Source: Pseudaeromonas aegiceratis (GTDB lineage: Bacteria; Pseudomonadota; Gammaproteobacteria; Enterobacterales; Aeromonadaceae). Taken from it: a stretch of DNA of 64,000 nt. The notes below the pieces were generated by a model that saw only the letters and a list, made by a program, of their open reading frames with translations, was not told the origin of the DNA and ran no database searches. The stretch spans positions 2,914,001 through 2,978,000 of the forward strand of contig NZ_CP158016.1 of assembly GCF_046254905.1 (NCBI RefSeq). The letters are read 5' to 3'. Below are positions 1 through 8,202 of this stretch, in pieces (the stretch's first letter is position 1; every line of letters starts with the position of its first letter). A program made the translations under genes and the position numbers.

Positions 1-450
1 AGCCGCTTTGCCAGCAACCTGGTCCAGCAGCGCAAGTTCTCCGAGATGTTGAGCAATGTGGTCAAGCGCTACCAGAACCGCAGCATAGAGACAGCCCAGG
101 TGATGGAAGAGCTGGTGGAGATGGCCAAGAAGTTCCGCGACGCCGCCAGACGCGGCGAAGCCCTGGGCATGACCGACGACGAGGTGAAGTTCTACGACGC
201 CCTGGCCAACAACGAAGCAGCCGTGTTGGAACTGGGGGACGAGATCCTGCGCAAGATAGCCCAGGAGCTGACCGACAACCTGCGCAAGAACCTCAGCGTC
301 GACTGGTCCGCCCGCGACAGCGTCCGCGCCAAACTACGCATCATGGTCAAACGCATACTGCGCAAATACAAATACCCGCCCGATGGCCAGGACGAGGCCG
401 TACAAACGGTACTGCAACAAGCAGAGGCGCTGGGGGAAGAGTGGGTGTAA
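1..450 (+). CDS. hsdR: Type I restriction enzyme R subunit, C-terminal part (cut by window edge)
   Basis: The frame is open from base 1 to a TAA at 448-450, so this is the last ~149 codons of a longer gene; the internal ATG at 46 is not a real start. The residues (RYQNRSIETAQVMEELVEMAK, then an Arg/Lys-rich helix ending near KYKYPPD) match the helical C-terminal domain of HsdR, which joins the ATP-dependent translocase to HsdM/HsdS. The catalytic nuclease and helicase parts lie outside the window. Base composition is GC-rich, unlike the AT-rich genes that follow. The remainder of the type I system should lie to the left. Confidence 0.85.
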   Translation, partial: SRFASNLVQQRKFSEMLSNVVKRYQNRSIETAQVMEELVEMAKKFRDAARRGEALGMTDDEVKFYDALANNEAAVLELGDEILRKIAQELTDNLRKNLSVDWSARDSVRAKLRIMVKRILRKYKYPPDGQDEAVQTVLQQAEALGEEWV

Positions 451-524
451 TGCAGCCAAATCAAACAATGAATACACATCTATCATCGCCAGCATTTTAT
501 GCTTTAGCACAGGTATTATGAACA

Positions 525-1433
525 ATGGATGAGAAGCCAAACCAAAATCACAGCAATAATAACTCTGACTTCAAAATTAGGATTCCCCGTCTAACTCTCG
601 AAAAAGATGTGATTTTGTCAGCGACGACTAAACAACTATTTGACGAAGCAATTGGTGCGATGAAGCACCATAAAACAATATACAGTGACTGGGGTTTTGG
701 TGATGTAGATCCCATGGGGAGAAATATGGTTATAAATTTTTATGGCCCCCCAGGCACGGGTAAAACACTGGCAGCAGAAGCTTTGGCAGGAAGTTTAAAG
801 CGAAACTTCATACACATTGGTATTGCGGAACTGGAAAGTAAGTATGTTGGTGAAACAGCCAAAAACATTACAGCAGCATTTCACGCTGCAAATGAAGAGT
901 GTGCGGTGCTGTTCTTTGATGAGGCAGATACACTTCTAGGTGCTCGCCTTTCCTCCGTAACACAGGGGATAGATAATGAAATCAACGCTATGCGTTCTAC
1001 TCTTCTCATGGAACTGGAGCGCTTCGACGGCATTGTAGTGTTTGCCACCAATTTCGCAAAAAACTATGACCAGGCATTTGTCAGCCGTATTCGGTACCAC
1101 ATAGAGTTCCAACTACCAGATCTAGATGGTAGAAGAAAATTATGGGACAAAATGCTAGTACCCGGCGTACCTCTGGCCGAAGACAGGATCAGCATCCTAA
1201 CTCGCTGCGCTGAAGCATCTGAAGGTCTATCTGGCAGAGAAATCAGAAATGCATTAAGAACCGCGTTTCCTAAAGCACTGTTAAATGACAACCCTTCACC
1301 AAAGGTGCACTGGGAACACCTAGCCGAAGCAATAATGCAGATACTCGCTTCACGTAAACAGGTAGGAAAAAAAAGAAACGATAACGCACAATCTGAATCA
1401 ATTCAGCCCGGCATGAAAATGCTTGGCTTTTAA
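525..1433 (+). CDS. AAA+ ATPase of a Zorya-like operon
   Basis: A 302-residue single-domain AAA+ ATPase. Visible motifs are Walker A GPPGTGKT (74-81), a pore-loop-like KYVGE (106-110), Walker B VLFFDEAD (128-135), sensor 1 ATN (174-176), a candidate arginine finger in SRIR (187-190) and a sensor-2-like LSGREIRNA near 234-242. This is the classical AAA clade (SpoVK/Vps4/FtsH-like core) without a protease or nuclease domain. The first ~30 residues are polar and probably disordered. It is the first gene of a four-gene unit (525-5133) whose last two genes resemble the ZorA/ZorB proton channel. By family it should form an ATP-driven hexamer that remodels a protein partner; the partner is unknown. 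The composition is AT-rich compared with the core genome, as expected of island DNA. Confidence 0.85.
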   Translation: MDEKPNQNHSNNNSDFKIRIPRLTLEKDVILSATTKQLFDEAIGAMKHHKTIYSDWGFGDVDPMGRNMVINFYGPPGTGKTLAAEALAGSLKRNFIHIGIAELESKYVGETAKNITAAFHAANEECAVLFFDEADTLLGARLSSVTQGIDNEINAMRSTLLMELERFDGIVVFATNFAKNYDQAFVSRIRYHIEFQLPDLDGRRKLWDKMLVPGVPLAEDRISILTRCAEASEGLSGREIRNALRTAFPKALLNDNPSPKVHWEHLAEAIMQILASRKQVGKKRNDNAQSESIQPGMKMLGF

Positions 1434-1471
1434 TCTTATCACTAATCATCAAGACAATTTTGGAGAAAAGT

Positions 1472-2767
1472 ATGGGGTTCTTTAGCTCTGTTAGCAGCTT
1501 CGTTAGTTCCGCAGCAAGCACTATAAGCAATGGATTAAGCAAGGCAAAAGAGATGGCAGGAAAGGCCATCGGCTGGGTGGCTGAAAAAGCAGAAGGCTTC
1601 GTTGATGGTGTAAAAAAAGTTTGGCAAACAGTCAAGCCGTTTGTAGCGCAAATTCAAACTGGAATAAGACTAGCAGCTGATGCAGTACCATGGCCATGGC
1701 TAAAAACTGCATTACTAGCGCTTGATAAAGGGATAACTGTACTAACAGCATTTGAAAACTCTCCCGTAGCCAGAAAAATTGATGAAGCAATTAAATGGGC
1801 AATCAAGTTAGCCAAACGCTGGCAAGCGCAAAAGAGCCAGACATCAAAAGAAGGACTCAATACTGATGATGAAATGGAATTGAGTGATGATGACTTGGCA
1901 ACAGCCAGAGAACATCAAGCAACCTTCCGCAGTGTTGAACGCGAAATGGGTGATACCCCTGAACGGAAGCAGTTTGAATTAGCATCCGCTATCAATGACT
2001 ATGAAATTTCCAAGGCTGATTTAGCTAGAACACTGGCTGGAGAACCAGCGAACTTTGAGCATTATTTGCGTCTGCGTGCAACTCAGAAACTGCTTAAAAT
2101 GGCAGAAGATAAATTTAGCCGAGCAGAAACGGTATCCGATTTGAGCCTAGATGATCTCTTCCTGGTTCGTATCGCATCAAACTTAATCAAAGAAAATCCG
2201 GAACTAAGTTCTGAGGCCGCCATTCGCCTAGATAGATTACTCGAACAAAAATATGGCAAGAAACTAACACCTTTTGTATTTGAAGAGCTAATCGCCTCTT
2301 GGGCCATGCGAGCAAAGGACCTGGGTACTCAATGGCAAGAAGCAAACCGCAAACATGCAAAAGATAGCATGTTGCTTAAGCGACTATTGCTGGCTAAAGA
2401 CATTCAAGGAGAGCTATCAATCGAAGAGACTGACGAGTTAGCTAGCCTGGCAACTGAAGTACCAGAAGAAAAAGAGAATTTAGATGCACTATCCACTAAA
2501 CGTCGAGATATTGAACGCTATGTTGGTGCCATCGAGGGCTTTTTGCAGCTGCTTGAAAAAACACCTGAAGAAATCGAAGCTCAGGACAGAAGCTATCTAA
2601 TCGATGAAGGTGCAGAGGTTGGACGCATATTGATTCATTGTGCAGAACATGACCTCGCATTCCGAGATTTGACTCAAGAAGAGCAAGAGCTAATCACTGA
2701 CTATTCCAATATATTCAAGAAAGAATCAGAAGCTCGCATGAACAATGTTTTGGAGATTACAGTATGA
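1472..2767 (+). CDS. Helical protein of unknown function in the Zorya-like operon
   Basis: A 431-residue protein that I do not recognise. The ATG at 1472 is preferred over the TTG at 1460 because GGAG at 1462-1465 sits six bases upstream of it. The first ~70 residues are Ala/Gly/Ser-rich with hydrophobic residues in a helical pattern (FFSSVSSFVSSAASTIS, then KAKEMAGKAIGWVAEKAEGF), which suggests amphipathic helices that lie on a membrane or pack in a bundle. Residues ~70-115 are hydrophobic, with PWPWLKTALLALDKG. A Glu/Lys-rich, all-helical region with no cysteine-based motif follows. No catalytic motif is visible. Its stop overlaps the next start by four bases (ATGA at 2764-2767), so translation is probably coupled to the channel gene. 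It could be an adaptor between the ATPase and the channel, or an effector; this is inference. Confidence 0.75.
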   Translation: MGFFSSVSSFVSSAASTISNGLSKAKEMAGKAIGWVAEKAEGFVDGVKKVWQTVKPFVAQIQTGIRLAADAVPWPWLKTALLALDKGITVLTAFENSPVARKIDEAIKWAIKLAKRWQAQKSQTSKEGLNTDDEMELSDDDLATAREHQATFRSVEREMGDTPERKQFELASAINDYEISKADLARTLAGEPANFEHYLRLRATQKLLKMAEDKFSRAETVSDLSLDDLFLVRIASNLIKENPELSSEAAIRLDRLLEQKYGKKLTPFVFEELIASWAMRAKDLGTQWQEANRKHAKDSMLLKRLLLAKDIQGELSIEETDELASLATEVPEEKENLDALSTKRRDIERYVGAIEGFLQLLEKTPEEIEAQDRSYLIDEGAEVGRILIHCAEHDLAFRDLTQEEQELITDYSNIFKKESEARMNNVLEITV

Positions 2768-4446
2768 GTGCTCATGATATTATGGGTTTTTTACTGCCAA
2801 ACTTTGCGGATCCGATTCAGGTTGCATTTATGAGCATCCTGCTACTGATGATGGGGTTGACCATCATCAGTACTCATATGCTTGCTACGCCAAAGTCATG
2901 GGAAAACAAGTGGAACCGCGGTACCCCCAACGACGAAAGCGATGATTTGGATATTGAGCATGGCAGTGTTACAGATCTCTGGCATGCCGTCGCTACCGCT
3001 CCTGAGAAAATGGCAGAAATTATGCCAGGCATGCTACTGGTTGTCGGTCTGTTGGGTACCTTTCTTGGCCTCGGTTTGGCTCTTAATCATGCATCGAATA
3101 TTTTGGGACAGCCTGATGCCATGAATGCCAGTGCAGCAGCCAGCAGCATGCAAGATCTGTTGGGTCTACTTCAGGGGTTGGGTACCAAATTTAAGACCTC
3201 AACCTGGGGCATCTCCGGTTTTGTGTTACTTAAAATATGGGCAGAACTGACCAGAGTTGAAGAAAAACGACTTAGCTGGGTCATCCATAAAGTAAAAACT
3301 GAATTGGACAAGCGAAAAAGCGCCATTTCATTTCAAGATGAAGCTAAACAGCAAGCTCTTTTTCATAAACTTCACGAAGTATCTAACAATCTGGTTGATA
3401 ACTTCACTAGAAATCTTACTCTTGCTTTTGAGCAAAATGGCGCTCATTACGAAAACAGCGAAAAACTACTAAAATTCACCAATAAAAACATATTGGATTT
3501 CAACGCAAATAGTAACAAAGATAATTTATTGCTGCACTCAGCCATACAAGAACAAACAACAGCGCTCTGTGCAGTGATGAAAGAAATAAAAGCAAATACT
3601 GCTGACACCATGCATTCTATGCGTGATTTCACACAGAACACCGGATCCATCGTTCAAAATATGGCTGAAGCCGCACAGCGCATGGCTGGTGGGGCTGATC
3701 GCGTTGGTGGTGCTGCGGGTGAATTGGTCAATGCCATTGAACAGTTTAAGACGCAATTCACGGACGTTCTCGACAATGTACGCCTCGATCTAGGTGCCGC
3801 CATTACCAACATGAGCACACAAGCCTCTCAAACACTGGAGCAAGGTAGTAAACAGTTGGGAGAGGCAACTAGAGAGATCTCCACGGCTCTTGGACAATTA
3901 TCTTCTGATGTTAAAACGACGATGGTAGATGTTAAGAATTCGATTAATAACAGCCTTATCATCCAACAAAAAGCCTCTCAGGAATTCATTACATCAACAA
4001 GAACATTGAATGAAAAAATGGTGGAAATCACCAGCATGCTTCATGATGAGCTTGGTGAGCCTATCAAGATAGGACTTTCAGCGATTTCCTCCTCTAACCG
4101 TCAGATTAAAGGCGTCGGTGATTCACTAGATAAATCCATTACCAGCCTAGAAACTGTCATTAAAAACCTCATCATGCTTCCTGATAGTCTTATGCCATTG
4201 AAACACCTTACTGAAGCACCTAAGAAAATAGAAAACTTGCATTTAGAAGTAGTGAAATTGCATTCAGCACTTGAGCCAATCCAGCATGTTAGTAGTCATA
4301 CTAAAAATCTTGTTACCAGTATGTCAAACCTCTCTCTTTTGCCTGAGCACTCCAAGGCAATGCTGAATGAAATACAGGGCCTGAGAGATGACATTAAGAT
4401 ATCAATGACTAGGCCGGAATTTCAAGAAACCAGTATTGAAGGGTAA
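2764..4446 (+). CDS. ZorA-like MotA/TolQ/ExbB-family channel subunit with long coiled-coil tail
   Basis: A 560-residue inner-membrane protein. Hydrophobic segments lie at about 18-37, 87-108 and 144-162. The second contains VGLLGTFLGLGLAL (94-107) and the third STWGISGFVLL, both characteristic of the MotA/TolQ/ExbB proton-channel fold. From ~170 to the end it is a long Gln/Ser/Thr/Asn-rich helical tail without membrane segments, the arrangement known for ZorA, whose tail projects into the cytoplasm. The gene starts inside the stop of the upstream gene (4-bp overlap) and is followed after nine bases by a MotB/ZorB-like partner. The family couples ion flow to motion or signalling across the envelope. 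The assignment as ZorA-like rests on topology, motif and partner; sequence-level similarity to named Zorya types could not be tested. Confidence 0.8.
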   Translation: MSAHDIMGFLLPNFADPIQVAFMSILLLMMGLTIISTHMLATPKSWENKWNRGTPNDESDDLDIEHGSVTDLWHAVATAPEKMAEIMPGMLLVVGLLGTFLGLGLALNHASNILGQPDAMNASAAASSMQDLLGLLQGLGTKFKTSTWGISGFVLLKIWAELTRVEEKRLSWVIHKVKTELDKRKSAISFQDEAKQQALFHKLHEVSNNLVDNFTRNLTLAFEQNGAHYENSEKLLKFTNKNILDFNANSNKDNLLLHSAIQEQTTALCAVMKEIKANTADTMHSMRDFTQNTGSIVQNMAEAAQRMAGGADRVGGAAGELVNAIEQFKTQFTDVLDNVRLDLGAAITNMSTQASQTLEQGSKQLGEATREISTALGQLSSDVKTTMVDVKNSINNSLIIQQKASQEFITSTRTLNEKMVEITSMLHDELGEPIKIGLSAISSSNRQIKGVGDSLDKSITSLETVIKNLIMLPDSLMPLKHLTEAPKKIENLHLEVVKLHSALEPIQHVSSHTKNLVTSMSNLSLLPEHSKAMLNEIQGLRDDIKISMTRPEFQETSIEG

Positions 4447-4455
4447 GCATTAACC

Positions 4456-5133
4456 ATGAAGGATAAACCAAGCGAATGGATTGCTATATCCGACTTGATG
4501 TCTGGTGTCATGGCTGTTGTTATGCTGTTGTTGGTCATTGCTGTTCTTCAAAAAAGTGTCAGTGATATGCATCACCAGCAGGAAATGGCCAAAGCAGCTG
4601 AACAGGCGAAACTAGCTCAAAGCAAAATGAAAGACCCTATGGCTAAAGTCAAAGCGGCCCTCCAAGAGATGATGAAAGACGACGACGCATCAAATCTGAT
4701 GGTACTTGATATGACATCCAACCGATTGACATTGGCAGACAGTGTGTTTGAGCGAGGAAGTGCATGCTTAAAAGAGGAGGCCCAACACGCTGTCAGTTCT
4801 GTCAGAGGTAAATTGGTTAGCTTTTTGAGCGAAAATCCTAAAGCTCAAATTTTTGTCGAGGGTTATACAGATAACATTCCAGTTTCTCGCCCCGTTACGG
4901 ACTATAGAAAATATTGTACCGTATATGATGATAACTTCACCTTATCTGCAGCGAGAGCTAGAGAGGTTAGAAAGGCAATCATTGGTGAGTTGGATGATCG
5001 ATCAGCAAAGCGCATTGTAGTAGCTGGATATGGTGACTCTAGACCTTTGCCGGAGATTGATGCATCAAATCCCAAAAACAGAAGGGTTGAAGTAAGGTTT
5101 CTGATAGATAATTTTGATGACATTGTAAATTAA
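4456..5133 (+). CDS. ZorB/MotB-like OmpA-domain stator partner
   Basis: A 225-residue protein with one N-terminal membrane segment (about 9-31) and a C-terminal OmpA/MotB peptidoglycan-binding domain (about 85-220). Asp13 in WIAISDLMSG sits at the start of the membrane helix, the place of the proton-carrying Asp of MotB and ZorB. OmpA-domain landmarks are VEGYTDNIP (134-142), LSAARAREVRKAI (163-175), GYGDSRPL (191-198) and NPKNRRVEVRF (205-215). Two cysteines, Cys104 and Cys154, lie in the predicted periplasmic domain and might form a disulphide. It is the last gene of the four-gene unit; a strong hairpin follows within ten bases. Confidence 0.85.
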   Translation: MKDKPSEWIAISDLMSGVMAVVMLLLVIAVLQKSVSDMHHQQEMAKAAEQAKLAQSKMKDPMAKVKAALQEMMKDDDASNLMVLDMTSNRLTLADSVFERGSACLKEEAQHAVSSVRGKLVSFLSENPKAQIFVEGYTDNIPVSRPVTDYRKYCTVYDDNFTLSAARAREVRKAIIGELDDRSAKRIVVAGYGDSRPLPEIDASNPKNRRVEVRFLIDNFDDIVN

Positions 5134-5138
5134 TGACT

Positions 5139-5166
5139 GGAGACACCAATATAAATTGGTGTCTCC
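5139..5166 (+). terminator. Intrinsic terminator of the Zorya-like operon
   Basis: A perfect 12-bp stem (GGAGACACCAAT with its complement) around a four-base ATAA loop, followed by TTCTC, begins five bases after the stop of the ZorB-like gene. It marks the 3' end of the operon. Confidence 0.85.
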
Positions 5167-5304
5167 TTCTCAGCCCGCACCACCTGCATCAGACATTGGG
5201 TGACCTGTTATGTTGGGTGCGCTACTTACTGGATTGTTCCGTGCTACCCCAGCTCTCGAGCATGCACACATGTCAACCGCAAAGGAATTAGGATAGTAAC
5301 ACAT

Positions 5305-5778
5305 TCATAACAAAGATATTCTAACTGTGCGATTATCAATGGTTAAACCTTTTACCAAGCTATACTTAATCCCCTCTGGCAGAGAAAACGCAAAAAGGTC
5401 TGAAAGATGTTTTTTCATTATAATGTTCAAAACAGCATTAATCGTATCAATATACTTATCCGATACCGATGGTATGTTTAATTTTAGTAACTCCGGGTTC
5501 TTTAACACAATTTTCCTGTCCACCTCATCATATACTACTTGCCCACAAATATTAACGCTTCCATGGTGCTCTCCCACCAGGAGAGCTTTGACGGAAACAT
5601 CTACCATGAGCTCAACTTGATTTTTCTCATCGAGAAACCAGACTTTAGGATGAGACAATGTGACCACAACACCGGGTAAAGCCTTATACTCAAATGGAAA
5701 CAACTCATCAACATCCTGCTGCACATCTTCTTGTGTTTTAACTATTGTCAAAAATTTTTCTTTAATTTTGCCAAGCAT
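5305..5778 (-). CDS. YceB/DUF1439-like protein lacking a signal peptide
   Basis: A 157-residue protein preceded by a good GGAGAG ribosome site. Alternating strands (VVVTLSHPKVWFLDEKNQVEL, then GSVNICGQVVYDEVDRKIVL, ending SLVKGLTIDNRTVRISLL) resemble the YceB/DUF1439 family, a small lipid-binding (TULIP-like) fold. Unlike E. coli YceB it has no lipobox and begins MLGKIKEKFLTIVKTQED, so it is probably cytoplasmic. It converges on the Zorya-like operon and is AT-rich like it. Family assignment is tentative and its role in the island is unknown. Confidence 0.6.
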   Translation of the reverse strand: MLGKIKEKFLTIVKTQEDVQQDVDELFPFEYKALPGVVVTLSHPKVWFLDEKNQVELMVDVSVKALLVGEHHGSVNICGQVVYDEVDRKIVLKNPELLKLNIPSVSDKYIDTINAVLNIIMKKHLSDLFAFSLPEGIKYSLVKGLTIDNRTVRISLL

Positions 5779-5872
5779 ATCACTCTCTCCAAACGTACAT
5801 TTATAATAGCCTTACCAAGTAACACTCAAAACCAAGCATTTAAATATACAACTCTACATCGACTGATATACT

Positions 5873-6190
5873 TTACTCAATACTCGATGCCTGTTGTATA
5901 GCTAACTCTGAGACTCCAGCCTTACGTAATCGCTCCACCAATCTCTTACGCTCAGAATCTATTAACCCTTGTGTTTTTATAAGCCTTTTCGAATTAACCG
6001 AACCACCAAGCTCTTGACATATTGAATAAAGTTGTGCACTAGCCTTTGTTAATTGTAGCAGCAAGATCAACAAATCAGTTGAAGCCATATCCAAGCTCTG
6101 CTCACTTGCCTGCTCATTGCTGGATTCAGTATTTGTTAAAAACAATCCAAAGATCATTAGCAATACGATAATGATTAGAAAGCTCCCCAT
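5873..6190 (-). CDS. Small membrane protein of unknown function
   Basis: A 105-residue protein; the ATG at 6190 is chosen because AGGAG lies a few bases upstream. Residues 2-20 (GSFLIIIVLLMIFGLFLTN) form one membrane segment. The rest is polar and helical with three charged clusters and ends in a helix (ERKRLVERLRKAGVSELAIQQA) that could be a dimerisation or SHOCT-like C-terminal segment. It lies four bases downstream of the 231-residue gene on the same strand and may be co-transcribed with it. I do not recognise the family. Confidence 0.6.
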   Translation of the reverse strand: MGSFLIIIVLLMIFGLFLTNTESSNEQASEQSLDMASTDLLILLLQLTKASAQLYSICQELGGSVNSKRLIKTQGLIDSERKRLVERLRKAGVSELAIQQASSIE

Positions 6191-6194
6191 GATG

Positions 6195-6890
6195 TCACTC
6201 CTGTTTTGATTCCAGTTCTTTACAAGGAAGGCGCAGACTCTGCACCTGAAAAGGGCCGACCAAGGCCCCATAGAGCAGTACGGCAGTCTCTTTCACTGAG
6301 CCCCCCTTCCCTTCGGGCTGATCCAGCAGCCAGGTCAGGCCCTTGCTGCCTTCCTGAGCTCGGATAAACGCCAACAGGGCCAACTGCAAGGCCATAGTCA
6401 TGCCCTCGCTTGAGGGCATCATTGGTGACGGTCGGCCCTCAGCCCACTCGTGCCAAGGCGTACCCACTCGCCCCAGGCAGCGCCGCTCCAGGGGACCCAG
6501 ACTCAGCAAATGGCACGGATCTGCTTTACTCACTTCAGTTGGCATCGCCATGCGCAACAGCTTATCCAGCCAGAGCGCCAGTAGCCGGAGGAGCTGATGC
6601 TCATCTGCGTAGTGACTGGACCACACATCTACCTGAGTGAGCAGTTGATTAAGCTGGTTCACGACCGGCTCTCCGCTCAGTTGCACGCCGTGAGCGAGCA
6701 CCAGATTGGGCAAACCGGTTAGAAGCAAAAACCGATCGTCTACTGGGCATATCGGCGGCATGACATGGGCCTTCAACTGTGCCTGAACTAGTCGATAGCG
6801 GGCCGCCGCCTGATGCAGTTCTGCCTGTTGCAACGCCAGCAGAGGCATCCGTAGCAGCGATTCGCCTCGCGCCGTTCGTATCACATCCAT
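6195..6890 (-). CDS. Unknown protein paired with the DUF4258-like gene
   Basis: A 231-residue protein. The ATG at 6890 has GGAG seven bases upstream; an upstream start at 7010 would overlap the neighbouring gene and is not favoured. It is Leu/Gln-rich and mainly helical (for example ALQQAELHQAAARYRLVQAQL and LLALWLDKLLRMAM), with no membrane segment, signal peptide or known catalytic motif. Its codon usage is GC-rich, unlike the Zorya-like operon. It follows the DUF4258-like gene by 23 bases and the pair is divergent from a WYL regulator, so the two probably act together. No function can be assigned. Confidence 0.65.
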   Translation of the reverse strand: MDVIRTARGESLLRMPLLALQQAELHQAAARYRLVQAQLKAHVMPPICPVDDRFLLLTGLPNLVLAHGVQLSGEPVVNQLNQLLTQVDVWSSHYADEHQLLRLLALWLDKLLRMAMPTEVSKADPCHLLSLGPLERRCLGRVGTPWHEWAEGRPSPMMPSSEGMTMALQLALLAFIRAQEGSKGLTWLLDQPEGKGGSVKETAVLLYGALVGPFQVQSLRLPCKELESKQE

Positions 6891-6913
6891 CGGTTGCTCC
6901 CTCTGGGCACTTA

Positions 6914-7183
6914 TCAATGGCGATCCCGCTTGAAGTGGCAAGTCTTGTGACCCACAGTCAGCACGGTGCCACCCTCCAGCACCAGGTAGTTGCGGCAGAT
7001 CCGCTCCCACTGATGCCCCTCCAGCTCGGCGCTATGCTGCAGGGCGCGACGAGCCTGACTATCGAAAAACAACACCTCGCGTCCCCTGTGGTAACTGGAG
7101 CGCCCGTAGGCCAACAGGAGCTCTACGGCCTGGGGGCTGATGCCCCGCTGTTGCATGCGTGTCGTGGCGTGTTGGCTGTACAT
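6914..7183 (-). CDS. DUF4258-like small protein
   Basis: An 89-residue protein. The ATG at 7183 has a strong GAGGAG site upstream. YSQHATTRMQQRGISPQAVELLLAYG followed by a basic strand-rich part (REVLFFDSQARRALQ, GTVLTVGHK) has the pattern of DUF4258 and related RelE-like folds, in which a HxxxRxxxRGIS helix begins the domain. Such proteins are often found in toxin-antitoxin-like or defence settings. It is the first gene of a two- or three-gene unit transcribed away from the WYL regulator at 7308. A toxin role is inference only. Confidence 0.6.
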   Translation of the reverse strand: MYSQHATTRMQQRGISPQAVELLLAYGRSSYHRGREVLFFDSQARRALQHSAELEGHQWERICRNYLVLEGGTVLTVGHKTCHFKRDRH

Positions 7184-7257
7184 GGGGCTCTCCTCGGCGT
7201 CATTTGATGACACAATGATATGTAGCCTGTATAGTCATGACCATACTGGTTACACAC

Positions 7258-7280
7258 ACATGTCGCGTTTTCGCGCAGAT
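7258..7280 (+). promoter_or_regulatory. Conserved upstream element, candidate operator of the WYL regulator
   Basis: The sequence ACATGTCGCGTTTTCGCGCAGAT lies 27 bases before the WYL-regulator start, in the divergent promoter region. CGCG-TTTT-CGCG inside it is a perfect small inverted repeat. Nearly the same 23 bases (two differences) recur at 11837-11859 ahead of the decayed second copy of the regulator. Retention of this element where the gene has decayed suggests a protein-binding site, probably autoregulatory as known for BrxR/CapW proteins. Confidence 0.5.
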
Positions 7281-7307
7281 GCCCCTAGTTAGGGTGGAGG
7301 AATACCG

Positions 7308-8192
7308 ATGGAGAAGAGCGAGCTGACCTGGGATCAAACCCTGCGATTTCGTCTGCTGGAGATAGTGCTGCAATGGGAGGGGCGGTTGACCACCAATCAC
7401 CTGTGCAGTGCCTTTGAGATTGGCCGACAGCAGGCATCCAAGGACATCAACCGCTATATCAAAGAGTTCTCACCGGAAGGGCTGGTGTACGATCGCCAGC
7501 TTAAGGGCTACAAGCCCACCGAGCGCTTTGTGCCACGATTCAGTCAGGGCACGGTGAACGAATACCTGCACCTGCTGCACCAGGACAAGGCCCAGACCAG
7601 CATGCTCTCCCTGATGGATCTGCGCTATGGCCATACCGAGGTGCTGGATGTGCCCTCCCGCCATGTGGATCCGCAGATAGTGCGGGGCCTGGTGCAGGCC
7701 GCCCGCAACCAACTGCGGGTGGATGTGGACTACGCCTCCCTGAGCTCGGAGGAAACCAGTGGCCGCAATATCGTGCCGCACACCCTGATCTATGACGGTA
7801 TCCGCTGGCATGTGCGGGCCTACTGCGAGAAGAAAGGCGAATATCTGGACTTTGTGATGAGCCGCTTTCGCGGTGTGCCGGATCTGCTGGATGCCTCCGA
7901 GCATGGCAGGGAGCAGGACGACAAGTGGAACACCGAGGTCGAGGTGGTGATCATCCCCAATCCTTGCCTGACCCCGGGCCAGCAGGCGATCATCGCCCAG
8001 GATTATGATATGCAAGACGGTAAGCTACGTTTTAGACGCCGGCTCCCCCTGGTGCATTACGCCCTGGATCGCATGCAAGTGAGCTACGACGGCCAGCACA
8101 GCCAATACCCTGACCAGTTCCCGTTGGTACTGCACAACCGCGACTCGCTTATCGCTCAGGGCTGTAAGTTCAAATTAGCTGCTGCGGTGTAG
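7308..8192 (+). CDS. BrxR/CapW-type WYL-domain transcriptional regulator
   Basis: A 294-residue protein with an N-terminal winged helix-turn-helix (about 8-62, LTTNHLCSAFEIGRQQASKDINRYIKEF), a WYL-like middle domain (about 115-190, LRVDVDYASLSSEE, HTLIYDGIRWHVRAYCEKKGEYLDFVMSRF) and a C-terminal WCX-like domain. This is the architecture of BrxR/CapW regulators, which repress phage-defence operons until a nucleic-acid-like ligand is sensed. A GGAGG site lies nine bases ahead of the ATG. It diverges from the DUF4258-like pair and converges on the ADP-ribosylglycohydrolase operon. A truncated paralogue lies at 11886-12078, on the other side of that operon. Confidence 0.85.
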   Translation: MEKSELTWDQTLRFRLLEIVLQWEGRLTTNHLCSAFEIGRQQASKDINRYIKEFSPEGLVYDRQLKGYKPTERFVPRFSQGTVNEYLHLLHQDKAQTSMLSLMDLRYGHTEVLDVPSRHVDPQIVRGLVQAARNQLRVDVDYASLSSEETSGRNIVPHTLIYDGIRWHVRAYCEKKGEYLDFVMSRFRGVPDLLDASEHGREQDDKWNTEVEVVIIPNPCLTPGQQAIIAQDYDMQDGKLRFRRRLPLVHYALDRMQVSYDGQHSQYPDQFPLVLHNRDSLIAQGCKFKLAAAV

Positions 8193-8202
8193 TAAAAAAT
8201 CA

